This document shows, in pieces, positions 57,049 through 64,000 of a DNA stretch of 64,000 bases (its first letter is position 1; every line of letters begins with the position of its first letter). The position numbers and the translations under genes are program-made. The DNA is from Anaerolineae bacterium. Lineage in GTDB: Bacteria; Chloroflexota; Anaerolineae; Promineifilales; Promineifilaceae. Where the stretch lies: the NCBI GenBank assembly GCA_023384415.1, contig JAHDWJ010000018.1, positions 19,584 through 83,583 of the forward strand, written 5' to 3'. The notes beneath the pieces were generated by a model that was not told the origin of the DNA, ran no database searches, and was given only the letters and a program-made list of their open reading frames with translations.

Positions 57049-58629
57049 TCATTGCCCACGATAAGCTGTCCGCCAGCGGTTCAAGTAAAGGCTCTCCTCA
57101 ACTTGCCAACGGGTATCATCCCAGCCTAATTCTGGTTGGGCCAGGGCACGGATTTGGGGCATCCAGGGCAAGCCCCCTTCGGGCAGGAGTAGCCCCAGCC
57201 GGGTGCGGCGTAGGAGCAGATCATCCAGGTGGATGACTCCTTCGGCGTAGGCGGCCCAGCGGAGTTCAGCCCACAGGGTAGGGGTCTCCCCAATGGGCTG
57301 CCATTCTTCTGATTGGGCGATGGTGAGGAGCGTGGCCGCGTCGTCACCATACCGTCCTACCAGCCGCATACAGGTAGAGAGGGGGAGTTCCACATCGGCA
57401 CAGTCAGAAGTCGCGGCCGCGTCCAATACGCGCTCCTTTTTTAGGGAAGGGGCCGGGGGCAGGTAGGCACGGACCGCTTTTAACGCATCCAACGCCATCA
57501 CCCGGAACGTCGTTAGTTTCCCCCCGGTGACGGTTAGCAGCCCATCTTCCCACCAGATCACATGCTCGCGTGACTCCTTCGAGGGGTCCGCCTGACCGGT
57601 GTGGACGACAGGGCGCACTCCGGCAAAGGTGGCCTGCACATCGGCAGCCGTGAGGGCCAGAGCGGGAAACGCATACTGTAGGGCATCCAGCAGGTAATCT
57701 AGCTCATCTGGGGTAATGGCTGGCTCTTCAGTGAGGGGAGAGGTGTGATCAACATCGGTGGTGCCAAACAGGGTGACTCCTTCCCAGGGAATCGCCATAA
57801 CGGGGCGGCGGTCTACCGGGTGGGCAAAGCTGACGGCCCGGTTAAGGGGCAGGCGGGCGGCGGGAAATATCAGGTGACTGCCACGCAAGGGGCGCATTTT
57901 GACTGTTTGCTCCCGGTGGTCGCGTAAGAAGTCGGCCTCAGCCCCGGTGGCGTTGATAATTACTTTGGCCTGGAGTTCGAGAGGGGTTGCGGCCGCGCCT
58001 GGGGCCATATCGCGCACTACCAGACCATGCACCCGGCCATCCTGGCGGCGCAAAACCGTCTCCACGCGGGCATAATTCAGAGCCACTCCCCCATCCCGCA
58101 CCGCCTCCCGGATGACCCGCAGCACCAGCCGGGCATCATCCGTCTGGGCATCAAAGTAGCGAAAGCCGCCGCGTAAATTGAGCGGGGAAAGCTCTGGGCA
58201 CCGTTGGCGAATCTTTTCGGTGGGGTAATAACGATGACCCCAGTTTAAGCCCAGAGTGTCATAAACGGCCAACCCCATCCCCATCATCCAGCGGGGGGTG
58301 CCATCACCGGTGTAATGGGCAAAGAGGAAACTAAGGGGGTTCACCAGCCCTTTGCCCTCATTTAGCAGCCGCTCCCGCTCGCGGACGGAGTGCAGGGTGG
58401 TGAGAAGCTGCCCATTTTTGAGGTAGCGCAGGCCGCCATGCACCAGTTTGCTGGAGCGGCTGGATGTGCCGGAAGCGAAGTCGCGCCCTTCCAACAATAA
58501 AACGCGCCAGCCGGCCCGTGCGGCCTCACGAAGCAGGCCGGCCCCGGTAATCCCCCCGCCAATAATGATGAGATCCCAGGGTTGGTTTAACTGCTGCCAG
58601 GTTTGCTGCCGCCAGGTGGGTGTCCACAT
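57049..58629 (-). CDS. glpD: Aerobic-type glycerol-3-phosphate dehydrogenase
   Basis: A 526-residue FAD enzyme. IIIGGGITGAGLLREAARAG (22-41) binds FAD and GRDFASGTSSRSSKLVHGGLR is the GlpD hallmark; PWEGVTLFGTTDVDH and LLTVTGGKLTTFR lie further on. It oxidises glycerol-3-phosphate to dihydroxyacetone phosphate and passes electrons to quinone at the membrane. The ATG is 3 bases after the fadR stop, so both come from the fadR promoter and glpD is likely under FadR control. Glycerol kinase is not in the window. Confidence 0.94.
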   Translation of the reverse strand: MWTPTWRQQTWQQLNQPWDLIIIGGGITGAGLLREAARAGWRVLLLEGRDFASGTSSRSSKLVHGGLRYLKNGQLLTTLHSVRERERLLNEGKGLVNPLSFLFAHYTGDGTPRWMMGMGLAVYDTLGLNWGHRYYPTEKIRQRCPELSPLNLRGGFRYFDAQTDDARLVLRVIREAVRDGGVALNYARVETVLRRQDGRVHGLVVRDMAPGAAATPLELQAKVIINATGAEADFLRDHREQTVKMRPLRGSHLIFPAARLPLNRAVSFAHPVDRRPVMAIPWEGVTLFGTTDVDHTSPLTEEPAITPDELDYLLDALQYAFPALALTAADVQATFAGVRPVVHTGQADPSKESREHVIWWEDGLLTVTGGKLTTFRVMALDALKAVRAYLPPAPSLKKERVLDAAATSDCADVELPLSTCMRLVGRYGDDAATLLTIAQSEEWQPIGETPTLWAELRWAAYAEGVIHLDDLLLRRTRLGLLLPEGGLPWMPQIRALAQPELGWDDTRWQVEESLYLNRWRTAYRGQ

Positions 58630-58632
58630 GAT

Positions 58633-59325
58633 CTATATTCCTATGGCTTCTTGCCACAAAGCCACACTTTCCGCCATGATTTGCCGGGTCAGGGTCGCGG
58701 CCGCGTCGCTGTCTCTGGCCGCGGCAAGGGTGGTCAGGTTACGGTAAAACGTCTGCGAATGGGTGCGGTGGTCAGACCGGGCAAAATAGAGTGGCCCCAT
58801 CTGTTGGTAGAGGGCGGCAAAGCCGTTGAGGATGAGGGTAAAGATAGGGTTGCCGGAAGCGATAGTGAGCCGGTGGTGTAGTTCCCAATCAGCCTGGCTG
58901 TAGGCCTGGGGGGTGTCGGGTAAGGTGGTGAGGGATTGGAGAAAAGGGAGCAGGGTCGCGGCCGCGTGCTGTACTGCCAGTTGGGTATATGCTGGGGCCA
59001 ACAGTTGGCGCACCTGGAGCAAATTAGGTACAAAATTGGCTGGAACATGTTGGGGAAAGCGGGCCAGTGCCCCAAGCACCCCCAGATTCCCTTCCTGCCA
59101 ATAATCATTTACCCGCGTCGCTTTTCCCTGATTAATTTCAATCCAGCCATCTCGTGCCAACCGCTGCAATGTTTCCCGCAGCGTGGGGCGCGTTACCCCC
59201 AGGCGGACAGCCAGTTCCCGTTCGGCGGGTAGGGTTGAGCCGATGGGAAATTGTCCCTGTAAAATGGCTTCAATGAGGCGTGATTCGGCCAGTTCGGCCG
59301 GCTTGGGTGGGGTGTCCCAGTTCAT
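58633..59325 (-). CDS. fadR: FadR-type GntR-family fatty-acid regulator
   Basis: A 230-residue regulator. The winged helix (about 12-70) has LIEAILQGQFPIGSTLPAER, RLGVTRPTLRETLQRLARDG and QGKATRVNDYW. The C-terminal helical part (75-230) matches the acyl-CoA-binding FadR_C domain: GVLGALARFP, ASGNPIFTLILNGFAALYQQ and YFARSD. E. coli FadR represses fatty-acid breakdown and is released by long-chain acyl-CoA. Here the gene lies ahead of glpD, with an operator over its own promoter, so autoregulation is expected. FadR of this type is best known from Gammaproteobacteria. Confidence 0.88.
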   Translation of the reverse strand: MNWDTPPKPAELAESRLIEAILQGQFPIGSTLPAERELAVRLGVTRPTLRETLQRLARDGWIEINQGKATRVNDYWQEGNLGVLGALARFPQHVPANFVPNLLQVRQLLAPAYTQLAVQHAAATLLPFLQSLTTLPDTPQAYSQADWELHHRLTIASGNPIFTLILNGFAALYQQMGPLYFARSDHRTHSQTFYRNLTTLAAARDSDAAATLTRQIMAESVALWQEAIGI

Positions 59326-59342
59326 GTTATCTCCACAATGGT

Positions 59343-59359
59343 AAGAGGTCTGACCAGTT
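59343..59359 (-). promoter_or_regulatory. FadR operator
   Basis: On the minus strand AACTGGTCAGACCTCTT carries the FadR core CTGGTCnGACC and the flanking AA/TT. It begins 6 bases downstream of the -10 and ends about 18 bases before the fadR ATG, so bound FadR would cover the transcription start. Confidence 0.75.
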
Positions 59360-59365
59360 GTGGAT

Positions 59366-59394
59366 AGTATACAAAAGTGAGATAAATTTGTCTA
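59366..59394 (-). promoter_or_regulatory. Sigma70-type promoter of fadR-glpD
   Basis: On the minus strand TAGACA (59389-59394), 17 bases, then TATACT (59366-59371), each 5 of 6 to consensus. The FadR box follows at once. Confidence 0.7.
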
Positions 59395-59418
59395 CCTATC
59401 TTTTGGGTTGATTGCTGC

Positions 59419-60003
59419 TTAAAAGTCGGCGGGGGGTGGCTGCCAATGAATGGTTTTGGCCCAGGATTCGGCCGCGGCCGCGATTAAATCGCACACCGGG
59501 TCTTTGATGAGGACATAGGCCGAGCGATTGTCGGGCAGGTAATGGGCCAGGCGGCGTTTGGTTTCGGCGTAAGCGGCCGCGCTGCCCGGATGCGCCCGCA
59601 AATAATCCCGAAACAACAGGGCATACCGCTGGTTGGCGGCCCCATCCACCCGGATATGCACATTGGCCGGGCGATGCGTATCAGGAGGCTTAAACAGATA
59701 TTTGGCCCAGGCTGCTTCTGGGCTGGCTGTATCCCCTGGGGGGCGGTGATCATGGGTGACAGTGATCCGCCGGGTAAAGCCAATGATCGCCAGCCGTTCC
59801 TCTAACGGCTCCGCCGGAACCAGGTTGGCGACAGTGATTTGCACATCAATAATATCCTTGGCGGCTAACCCAGGAACCGAAGTCGAGCCAATATGGTCAA
59901 TCCGCAGAGCCAGTTCTCCCAACGCCTCTTTTAACATCTGAGCGATGGTGTTAAATTCCTGCACCCACAATGGTTGATATGGAACAATGATTACAGATAA
60001 CAT
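59419..60003 (-). CDS. GrpB/UPF0157 family nucleotidyltransferase-like protein
   Basis: A 194-residue protein. VPYQPLWVQEFNTIAQMLKE, then RIDHIGSTSVPGLAAKDIID (the GS...D nucleotidyltransferase motif), HDHRPPG and the end of the domain NRSAYVLIKDPVCDLIAAAA match UPF0157/GrpB-like proteins. These have a minimal nucleotidyltransferase fold; some act on dephospho-CoA (CoaE fusions), but for free-standing ones no role is proved. It lies upstream of fadR on the same strand with the fadR promoter between, so it is a separate unit. Confidence 0.88.
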   Translation of the reverse strand: MLSVIIVPYQPLWVQEFNTIAQMLKEALGELALRIDHIGSTSVPGLAAKDIIDVQITVANLVPAEPLEERLAIIGFTRRITVTHDHRPPGDTASPEAAWAKYLFKPPDTHRPANVHIRVDGAANQRYALLFRDYLRAHPGSAAAYAETKRRLAHYLPDNRSAYVLIKDPVCDLIAAAAESWAKTIHWQPPPADF

Positions 60004-60125
60004 ACTGATAGTGTAAATTACTTTTTGTAAAAAGTGGAAGATAGGCAGATCATTGCCGCACGAATAACCAGTATGCTTTTATACCAAACTCTCTATGAGT
60101 GCGGAAAGGTCAGAAAAGGGTAAAA

Positions 60126-61355
60126 ATGAATAGAGAAGAAGACCCGATTGCGGCCGCTATCGGCACGATCATTAGCAGGGGTGCTCTGGCGGGGGTAGCG
60201 ACGCTGGTCTGGCGCGATGGCAAGGTTGTCCAGGCCGCAGGTGTTGGTTGGCAGGACATGGAAGCAAAACGGCCAATGCAGCGTGATACCCTGTTTCGTA
60301 TCGCCTCGATGACGAAGCCAATTACCTCTGCGGCCGCGCTCATGTTATTTCAAGAGGGCCGGTTCGCCCTGAATGATCCCATTACCCGCTGGGCCCCGGA
60401 GTTTTCGGACATGCGCGTCCTACGCTCACCGGATGCTCCTCTTGACCAGACCGACCCGGCAGAACGACCGATCACCTTCGCCGATCTGCTAACGCACCAA
60501 TCCGGTTTGACCTACGGCCCTTTTCACTCAGGCCCCCTCGCCAGGGCCTACGATGAAGCGCTGGGTGGTGATATTGACAGCGTGGTGCCCCCTGATGATT
60601 GGATTGCGCGGCTGGCGGCCCTGCCGTTAATTGACCAGCCTGGGACCACATTCCACTATGGCCATTCAACTGACCTCTTAGGACTGCTTATCGCCCGCAT
60701 GGAAGACGCCCCGCTTGGTGATGTGCTCAAGCGCCGGGTTTTCGACCCACTGGGAATGAAGGACACCGGTTTCACTGTCCCTATCGAGAAGAGAAGCCGA
60801 AGGGCTGGCCTGTATGGCTTTGATGAGGCCGGCCACCTGATCGCCCGCCTTACCGGCCCAGGGGGATCAACCCTGCCAGAGCGACCTGAGGATATGGCGT
60901 TTGTCTCTGGCGGCCAGGGTCTTTGGTCAACGCTTGACGACTATCTCGCCTTCGCTCGCCTGTTCTTAGGCGCAGGAGCGGTAGATGGCGTGCGGCTGTT
61001 ACGCCCCGAAACTTTCGCCCTGATGCACAGTAACCGCCTGACCGAGAGCCAACGGGCTACGGCTGAGTTGGGGGGATTGCCAATTTTTGCCGCAGGCCAT
61101 GGGTTTGGGATGGGTGTGGCGGTGGTGCTTGAACCTGAGAAGGCCGAACTGACGTTGTGTGGTGGCGGTGTGGGTGCAGTGGGCTGGCCGGGTGGCTTTG
61201 GCGGCTGGTGGCAAGCCGATCCCAATGATAACTCAGTGCTGATCCTTCTGGCCCACAACATAGTGGAGATGGATCAGTTCGCTCAAGGTATCGGGTTTGG
61301 CATCTATGAGGCCATCGCGGAGTTTCAAGCGCTGGCCTCGGCCTTGCTACAGTAA
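60126..61355 (+). CDS. Class C beta-lactamase-fold serine hydrolase
   Basis: A 409-residue hydrolase. ATG 60126 follows AAAAGGG; a GTG at 60099 is in frame but weaker. The nucleophile motif is FRIASMTKPITSA (SxxK), the Tyr motif YGHSTDLLG (YxN-like, with Ser for Asn) and the last motif is likely LCGGGVGAVGWPG (HxG-like, altered). These show an esterase or peptidase of the EstB/beta-lactamase-like group rather than a true lactamase. No signal peptide is seen. It lies 26 bases before the ABC exporter gene. Confidence 0.87.
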   Translation: MNREEDPIAAAIGTIISRGALAGVATLVWRDGKVVQAAGVGWQDMEAKRPMQRDTLFRIASMTKPITSAAALMLFQEGRFALNDPITRWAPEFSDMRVLRSPDAPLDQTDPAERPITFADLLTHQSGLTYGPFHSGPLARAYDEALGGDIDSVVPPDDWIARLAALPLIDQPGTTFHYGHSTDLLGLLIARMEDAPLGDVLKRRVFDPLGMKDTGFTVPIEKRSRRAGLYGFDEAGHLIARLTGPGGSTLPERPEDMAFVSGGQGLWSTLDDYLAFARLFLGAGAVDGVRLLRPETFALMHSNRLTESQRATAELGGLPIFAAGHGFGMGVAVVLEPEKAELTLCGGGVGAVGWPGGFGGWWQADPNDNSVLILLAHNIVEMDQFAQGIGFGIYEAIAEFQALASALLQ

Positions 61356-61381
61356 AGACGAATGAGGGTAGGAGAAAATTT

Positions 61382-63118
61382 GTGGGTTCGCGAAGCAAAA
61401 AATTTTTGTCTTACTACAAACCTTATCTGGGCCTGCTTTTTGCTGACCTGGCCTGTGCGCTGATCGTCTCGGCTACGACCCTGCTCATCCCCTTGTGCAT
61501 CCGCTACGTTACAAAAAATGTGTTGGCCGACAATACGCCTGACGTGCTCAACCAAATCTACCTCATTGGTGTGGTGATGCTGGTCCTGGTGCTCGTGCAT
61601 ACGGTGTGCAACATGTTTGTTTCCTATCAGGGGCACATGATGGGAGCCATGATGGAAAGCGATATGCGGAGCGAGTTATTTGACCATTATCAAAAGCTGT
61701 CGTTTGCTTTTTATGATGAACAAAAGACCGGTCAGCTCATGACCCGCATCACCAATGATTCCTTTGACCTGTCCGAGTTGTATCATCACGGCCCTGAAGA
61801 TGTCGCAATTTCCTTGTTGAACTTTGTCGGTGCGTTCATTATCTTGATCAACATCAACATCCAACTTACCATCATTACCCTTCTCTTTTTGCCCATCATG
61901 GCGGTTTATGCGTTTCACTTTAACCAGAAAATGAAGCTGGCTCTGAGAAGAAGCAAGGACAGAATTGGGGATATCAATGCCCAGGTGGAAGATACACTTG
62001 CCGGTATCCGGGTGGTCAAGTCATTTACCAACGAAGAGATTGAAATAAAGAAGTTTGCTACCGAAAACAATCGTTTTGTGGACAGCCGAAGAGATGGGCA
62101 TAAAAGTGAGGCGTATTTTTATGAAGGGCTGATCGCGTTCACCCAGATCATGACCATTGCTGTAGTGATCTTTGGCGCTGTCAGCATTGTCAATACTTCC
62201 CTGGACCTGGCCGATTTACTGACATTTTTGTTATATATTGGCATCCTCATTGAACCGATCAAACGATTCGGCAATTTTACCCGGTTGTATCAGGAAGGGA
62301 TGACTGGGTTTGAGCGGTTTATGGAAGTTTTAGAGGTGGCGCCAGATATTCAGGACGCGGCCGCAGCTCTTGAACTGACCCAGGTGCAGGGGAATGTGGC
62401 ATTTAGAGGGGTCAGTTTCAAGTATAAAGAGGGGGCTGGTTATGTGCTGAGGAATATCTCGTTGGACATAAAGGCAGGAGAATATATCGCCCTGGTGGGG
62501 GTTTCAGGTGTCGGTAAAACAACGCTGTGTGCCTTGATTCCACGCTTTTATGACGTAACTGAAGGGGAAATATGGCTCGATGGCCAGAATATCAGGGATG
62601 TTCGCTTACGTTCACTAAGAAGGCAGATCGGCATTGTCCAGCAGGATGTCTATTTGTTCGCTGGGACCGTCGCCGACAATATCCGCTATGGTAAACTTGA
62701 GGCCAGCCGAGAAGAAATTATCGCGGCCGCCAAAAAGGCCAATGCCCATGAGTTTATTATGGCGTTACCGAATGGGTACGATACAGATATTGGTCAACGG
62801 GGTGTCAAATTATCAGGGGGGCAAAAGCAGCGATTAAGTATTGCCCGCGTTTTCTTAAAAAATCCACCTATCCTCATTTTTGATGAAGCGACGAGTTCTT
62901 TGGATAATGAGAGTGAACGGGCGGTCAAAGATTCTTTGGAGAAGTTGGCCCACAACCGCACCACCCTTGTCATCGCCCATCGTTTATCCACCATCAGAAA
63001 TGCCCAAAGAATTGTTGTCTTGGCTGATTATGGGATTGTGGAGCAGGGAACGCACGAACAGTTAATCGCCCAGGCGGGAACCTACGCCAATTTGTACAAC
63101 ATGCAAGCAAAAATATAA
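61382..63118 (+). CDS. ABC exporter, fused permease and ATPase (MsbA-like)
   Basis: A 578-residue half-transporter with a GTG start at 61382, since GGAG sits 9 bases upstream. Six membrane segments (1-310) are followed by an ATPase with VSGVGKTTLCALI (Walker A), LSGGQKQRLSIARVFLKNPP (signature), ILIFDEATSSLD (Walker B) and VIAHRLSTI (switch). It acts as a dimer and exports lipids, peptides or drugs. Codon use is AT-richer than the flanks and only two GCGGCCGC occur, so it may be a later arrival. It is probably co-transcribed with the serine hydrolase. Confidence 0.93.
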   Translation: MGSRSKKFLSYYKPYLGLLFADLACALIVSATTLLIPLCIRYVTKNVLADNTPDVLNQIYLIGVVMLVLVLVHTVCNMFVSYQGHMMGAMMESDMRSELFDHYQKLSFAFYDEQKTGQLMTRITNDSFDLSELYHHGPEDVAISLLNFVGAFIILININIQLTIITLLFLPIMAVYAFHFNQKMKLALRRSKDRIGDINAQVEDTLAGIRVVKSFTNEEIEIKKFATENNRFVDSRRDGHKSEAYFYEGLIAFTQIMTIAVVIFGAVSIVNTSLDLADLLTFLLYIGILIEPIKRFGNFTRLYQEGMTGFERFMEVLEVAPDIQDAAAALELTQVQGNVAFRGVSFKYKEGAGYVLRNISLDIKAGEYIALVGVSGVGKTTLCALIPRFYDVTEGEIWLDGQNIRDVRLRSLRRQIGIVQQDVYLFAGTVADNIRYGKLEASREEIIAAAKKANAHEFIMALPNGYDTDIGQRGVKLSGGQKQRLSIARVFLKNPPILIFDEATSSLDNESERAVKDSLEKLAHNRTTLVIAHRLSTIRNAQRIVVLADYGIVEQGTHEQLIAQAGTYANLYNMQAKI

Positions 63119-63151
63119 GCGCGGTTTACAAGATGGCTAGTTATCGGTGAA

Positions 63152-63193
63152 GCCAACAAAAAAGCGAGGCAGCTGCCTCGCTTTTTTGTTGGC
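63152..63193. terminator. Perfect 42-base palindromic terminator
   Basis: GCCAACAAAAAAGCGAGGCAG and its exact inverse meet without spacer. The A/T runs in the arms let it end transcription in both directions, between the exporter stop and the converging LamG gene. Confidence 0.9.
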
Positions 63194-63212
63194 AAGAGGT
63201 AGTGGGCCGTGA

Positions 63213-64000
63213 TTAATTGGGTAAAGCGACCGGGCTATCTAAAATCCATACCGGGTCTGTTGCCTGAACCGTATTGTTCGTGCCTAACACCCCGTGCCGA
63301 TTATTGCCAGAGCTATCAGTAACATTTTGCCCCGACCCTTCGTCCAGGTGATATAGCAGAACGGTATTGGCGGTAGCTGTCAGGCGGGTGGTCGGGGGGG
63401 TGAAATTGGCTGTATACACCGCCACATTAGAGATACGAACTTCATCCAGGCGGCCGGCGAAATATTCCCCTTCATAAGACCCGGCCCGGCCTAAGGTCAG
63501 ATTGCCATTAGAGCTGGCGGGAGCTTGGGCATTGGTAATCGTTACTCGTAATATCCCATCCACAAAGAAGCGGAACGTCCCGGCTGCATCCCGGCTAACG
63601 GCGACGTGGTACCAGGTATTTAAAGTGGCCGTTACTCCAGAACAAATGGTAAGTTTCCCGGCTGCCTGATAATAGACAAACTGATCAGTGACTCCGGGAC
63701 AATCTCGATTACCGCCATCCACATACAAACTAAACATAGCCTGACCATACCCACGATTGGCGTCTGAGATAAAGGTTTGATATTGGTTGTTGTCGGCTGT
63801 TCGGTTGACCCAAAGCTCGTAGGTAAACTGGGTAGAGAGGGGTAAAACGGGGCCAGTGACCCGATCATCAACCCCATCAAATTGCAAACTGTAGCCAGTG
63901 GTCGGGGGTGTCGTTGGTGTCGGTGTCAAGGTAGGCGTCGGTGTGGGCGGAGCCGGGGTATTGGTTGGCGTGGCGGTTGGTGGGACCGGGGTCACGGTTG
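63213..64000 (-). CDS. LamG-domain surface protein, C-terminal part (partial)
   Basis: The frame is open to the right edge, so the start is outside the window. A Thr/Pro stalk (TPTNTPAPPTPTPTLTPTPT) is followed by a concanavalin-like LamG domain of about 215 residues: YSLQFDGVDDRV, FTYELWVNRTADNNQ, WYHVAVSRDAAGTFRFFVDG, LTLGRAGSYEGEYFAGRLDE and VLLYHLDEGSGQNVTDSSGN. Such domains bind sugars or matrix at the cell surface. The apparent internal start within the stalk is not real. It is probably a secreted or anchored adhesin or depolymerase part. Confidence 0.88.
   Translation of the reverse strand, partial: TVTPVPPTATPTNTPAPPTPTPTLTPTPTTPPTTGYSLQFDGVDDRVTGPVLPLSTQFTYELWVNRTADNNQYQTFISDANRGYGQAMFSLYVDGGNRDCPGVTDQFVYYQAAGKLTICSGVTATLNTWYHVAVSRDAAGTFRFFVDGILRVTITNAQAPASSNGNLTLGRAGSYEGEYFAGRLDEVRISNVAVYTANFTPPTTRLTATANTVLLYHLDEGSGQNVTDSSGNNRHGVLGTNNTVQATDPVWILDSPVALPN

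Noticed and set aside
58768-58780. A TGGTCAGACC word as another FadR box.
   Set aside because: It lies within the fadR coding sequence and lacks the flanking bases; probably chance.
60126-61355. A true class C beta-lactamase.
   Set aside because: The Tyr and KTG-like motifs are altered and there is no signal peptide, so a general serine hydrolase is the safer call.
63890-63995. A start codon within the Thr/Pro stalk of the LamG protein.
   Set aside because: It is a GTG inside a stalk with no ribosome site; the frame is open to the window edge.
1-64000. GCGGCCGC as a NotI linker or cloning artefact.
   Set aside because: Copies lie within intact reading frames, on average every 600 bases, with sensible encoded residues, so they belong to the genome.

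Overview
The window reads like a chromosomal contig from a Chloroflexota bacterium, probably of the Anaerolineae/Caldilineae/Ardenticatenia type. This is inferred from gene content and style: acyl-CoA carboxylase with a separate biotin carboxylase and BCCP, AI-2E transporters, XRE/NB-ARC/TPR regulators, LamG and CBM9-like surface proteins with Thr/Pro stalks, c-type cytochrome, and many intergenic foldback repeats. No rRNA, tRNA or CRISPR was found and no phylogenetic marker was checked, so the assignment is an inference. Two sequence habits stand out. The palindrome GCGGCCGC occurs roughly 105 times by hand count, mostly inside genes, where a few would be expected by chance. In two accessory islands (about 14.0-15.2 kb and 25.8-33.5 kb) it is largely replaced by the sister palindrome ACGGCCGT.

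Layout. 0-1.7 kb: polysaccharide synthesis (sugar-phosphate transferase fragment, GT4 glycosyltransferase). 1.9-3.2 kb: two small membrane proteins, one with three ribosomal L7/L12-like hairpins. 3.3-11.8 kb: a leftward cluster of carboxyltransferase, biotin carboxylase, biotin carrier and two penicillin-acylase-type Ntn hydrolases. 12-13.7 kb: membrane protein, a remnant of an AAA-ATPase-like gene, and a CBM9-like anchored protein. 13.8-15.2 kb: accessory cassettes (DUF4258/YgiT-type zinc finger; DUF6883/DUF4926) separated by ACGGCCGT repeat arrays. 15.2-21.4 kb: MacB-type ABC exporter and a crtI plus carotenoid-oxygenase operon. 21.6-26.0 kb: a rearranged zone with a YoeB toxin lacking a whole antitoxin, a truncated XRE-NB-ARC regulator, a stand-alone TadB-like domain, a TPR half-protein and an interrupted SdrD-like fragment.

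26.2-31.1 kb is the most unusual part. A DUF262-HNH-Schlafen(AlbA_2) fusion, a BrnT-type toxin/antitoxin pair, a C39-peptidase pair and a HEPN/MNT pair lie in a row. They are separated by three arrays of palindromes at 44-47 bp spacing, two of which follow an identical 91-bp leader that carries a promoter-like extended -10. 31.2-34.1 kb: hydrolase and NarL-type two-component system. 34.1-34.5 kb: a scar made of two sequence fragments found elsewhere in the window, joined exactly at GCGGCCGC.

34.5-64 kb is mostly core-like: hydrolase, quinone-oxidoreductase-type dehydrogenase, two AI-2E transporters, aldo/keto reductase, a type II restriction-modification pair (40.1-42.3 kb), CoA-transferase, class V aminotransferase, lipoprotein, metallo-hydrolase, cytochrome c with a CcmA-like ATPase, PucR regulator, membrane-anchored methyltransferase, epimerase, M24 peptidase, MgtC, ParB, a fadR-glpD operon with a clear FadR-type operator over its promoter, GrpB-like protein, serine hydrolase, ABC exporter and a partial LamG protein. 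Lipid metabolism is a possible thread: the carboxylase cluster, the CoA-transferase and fadR-glpD could be linked by FadR-type boxes seen at 59.3 kb and 42.4 kb.
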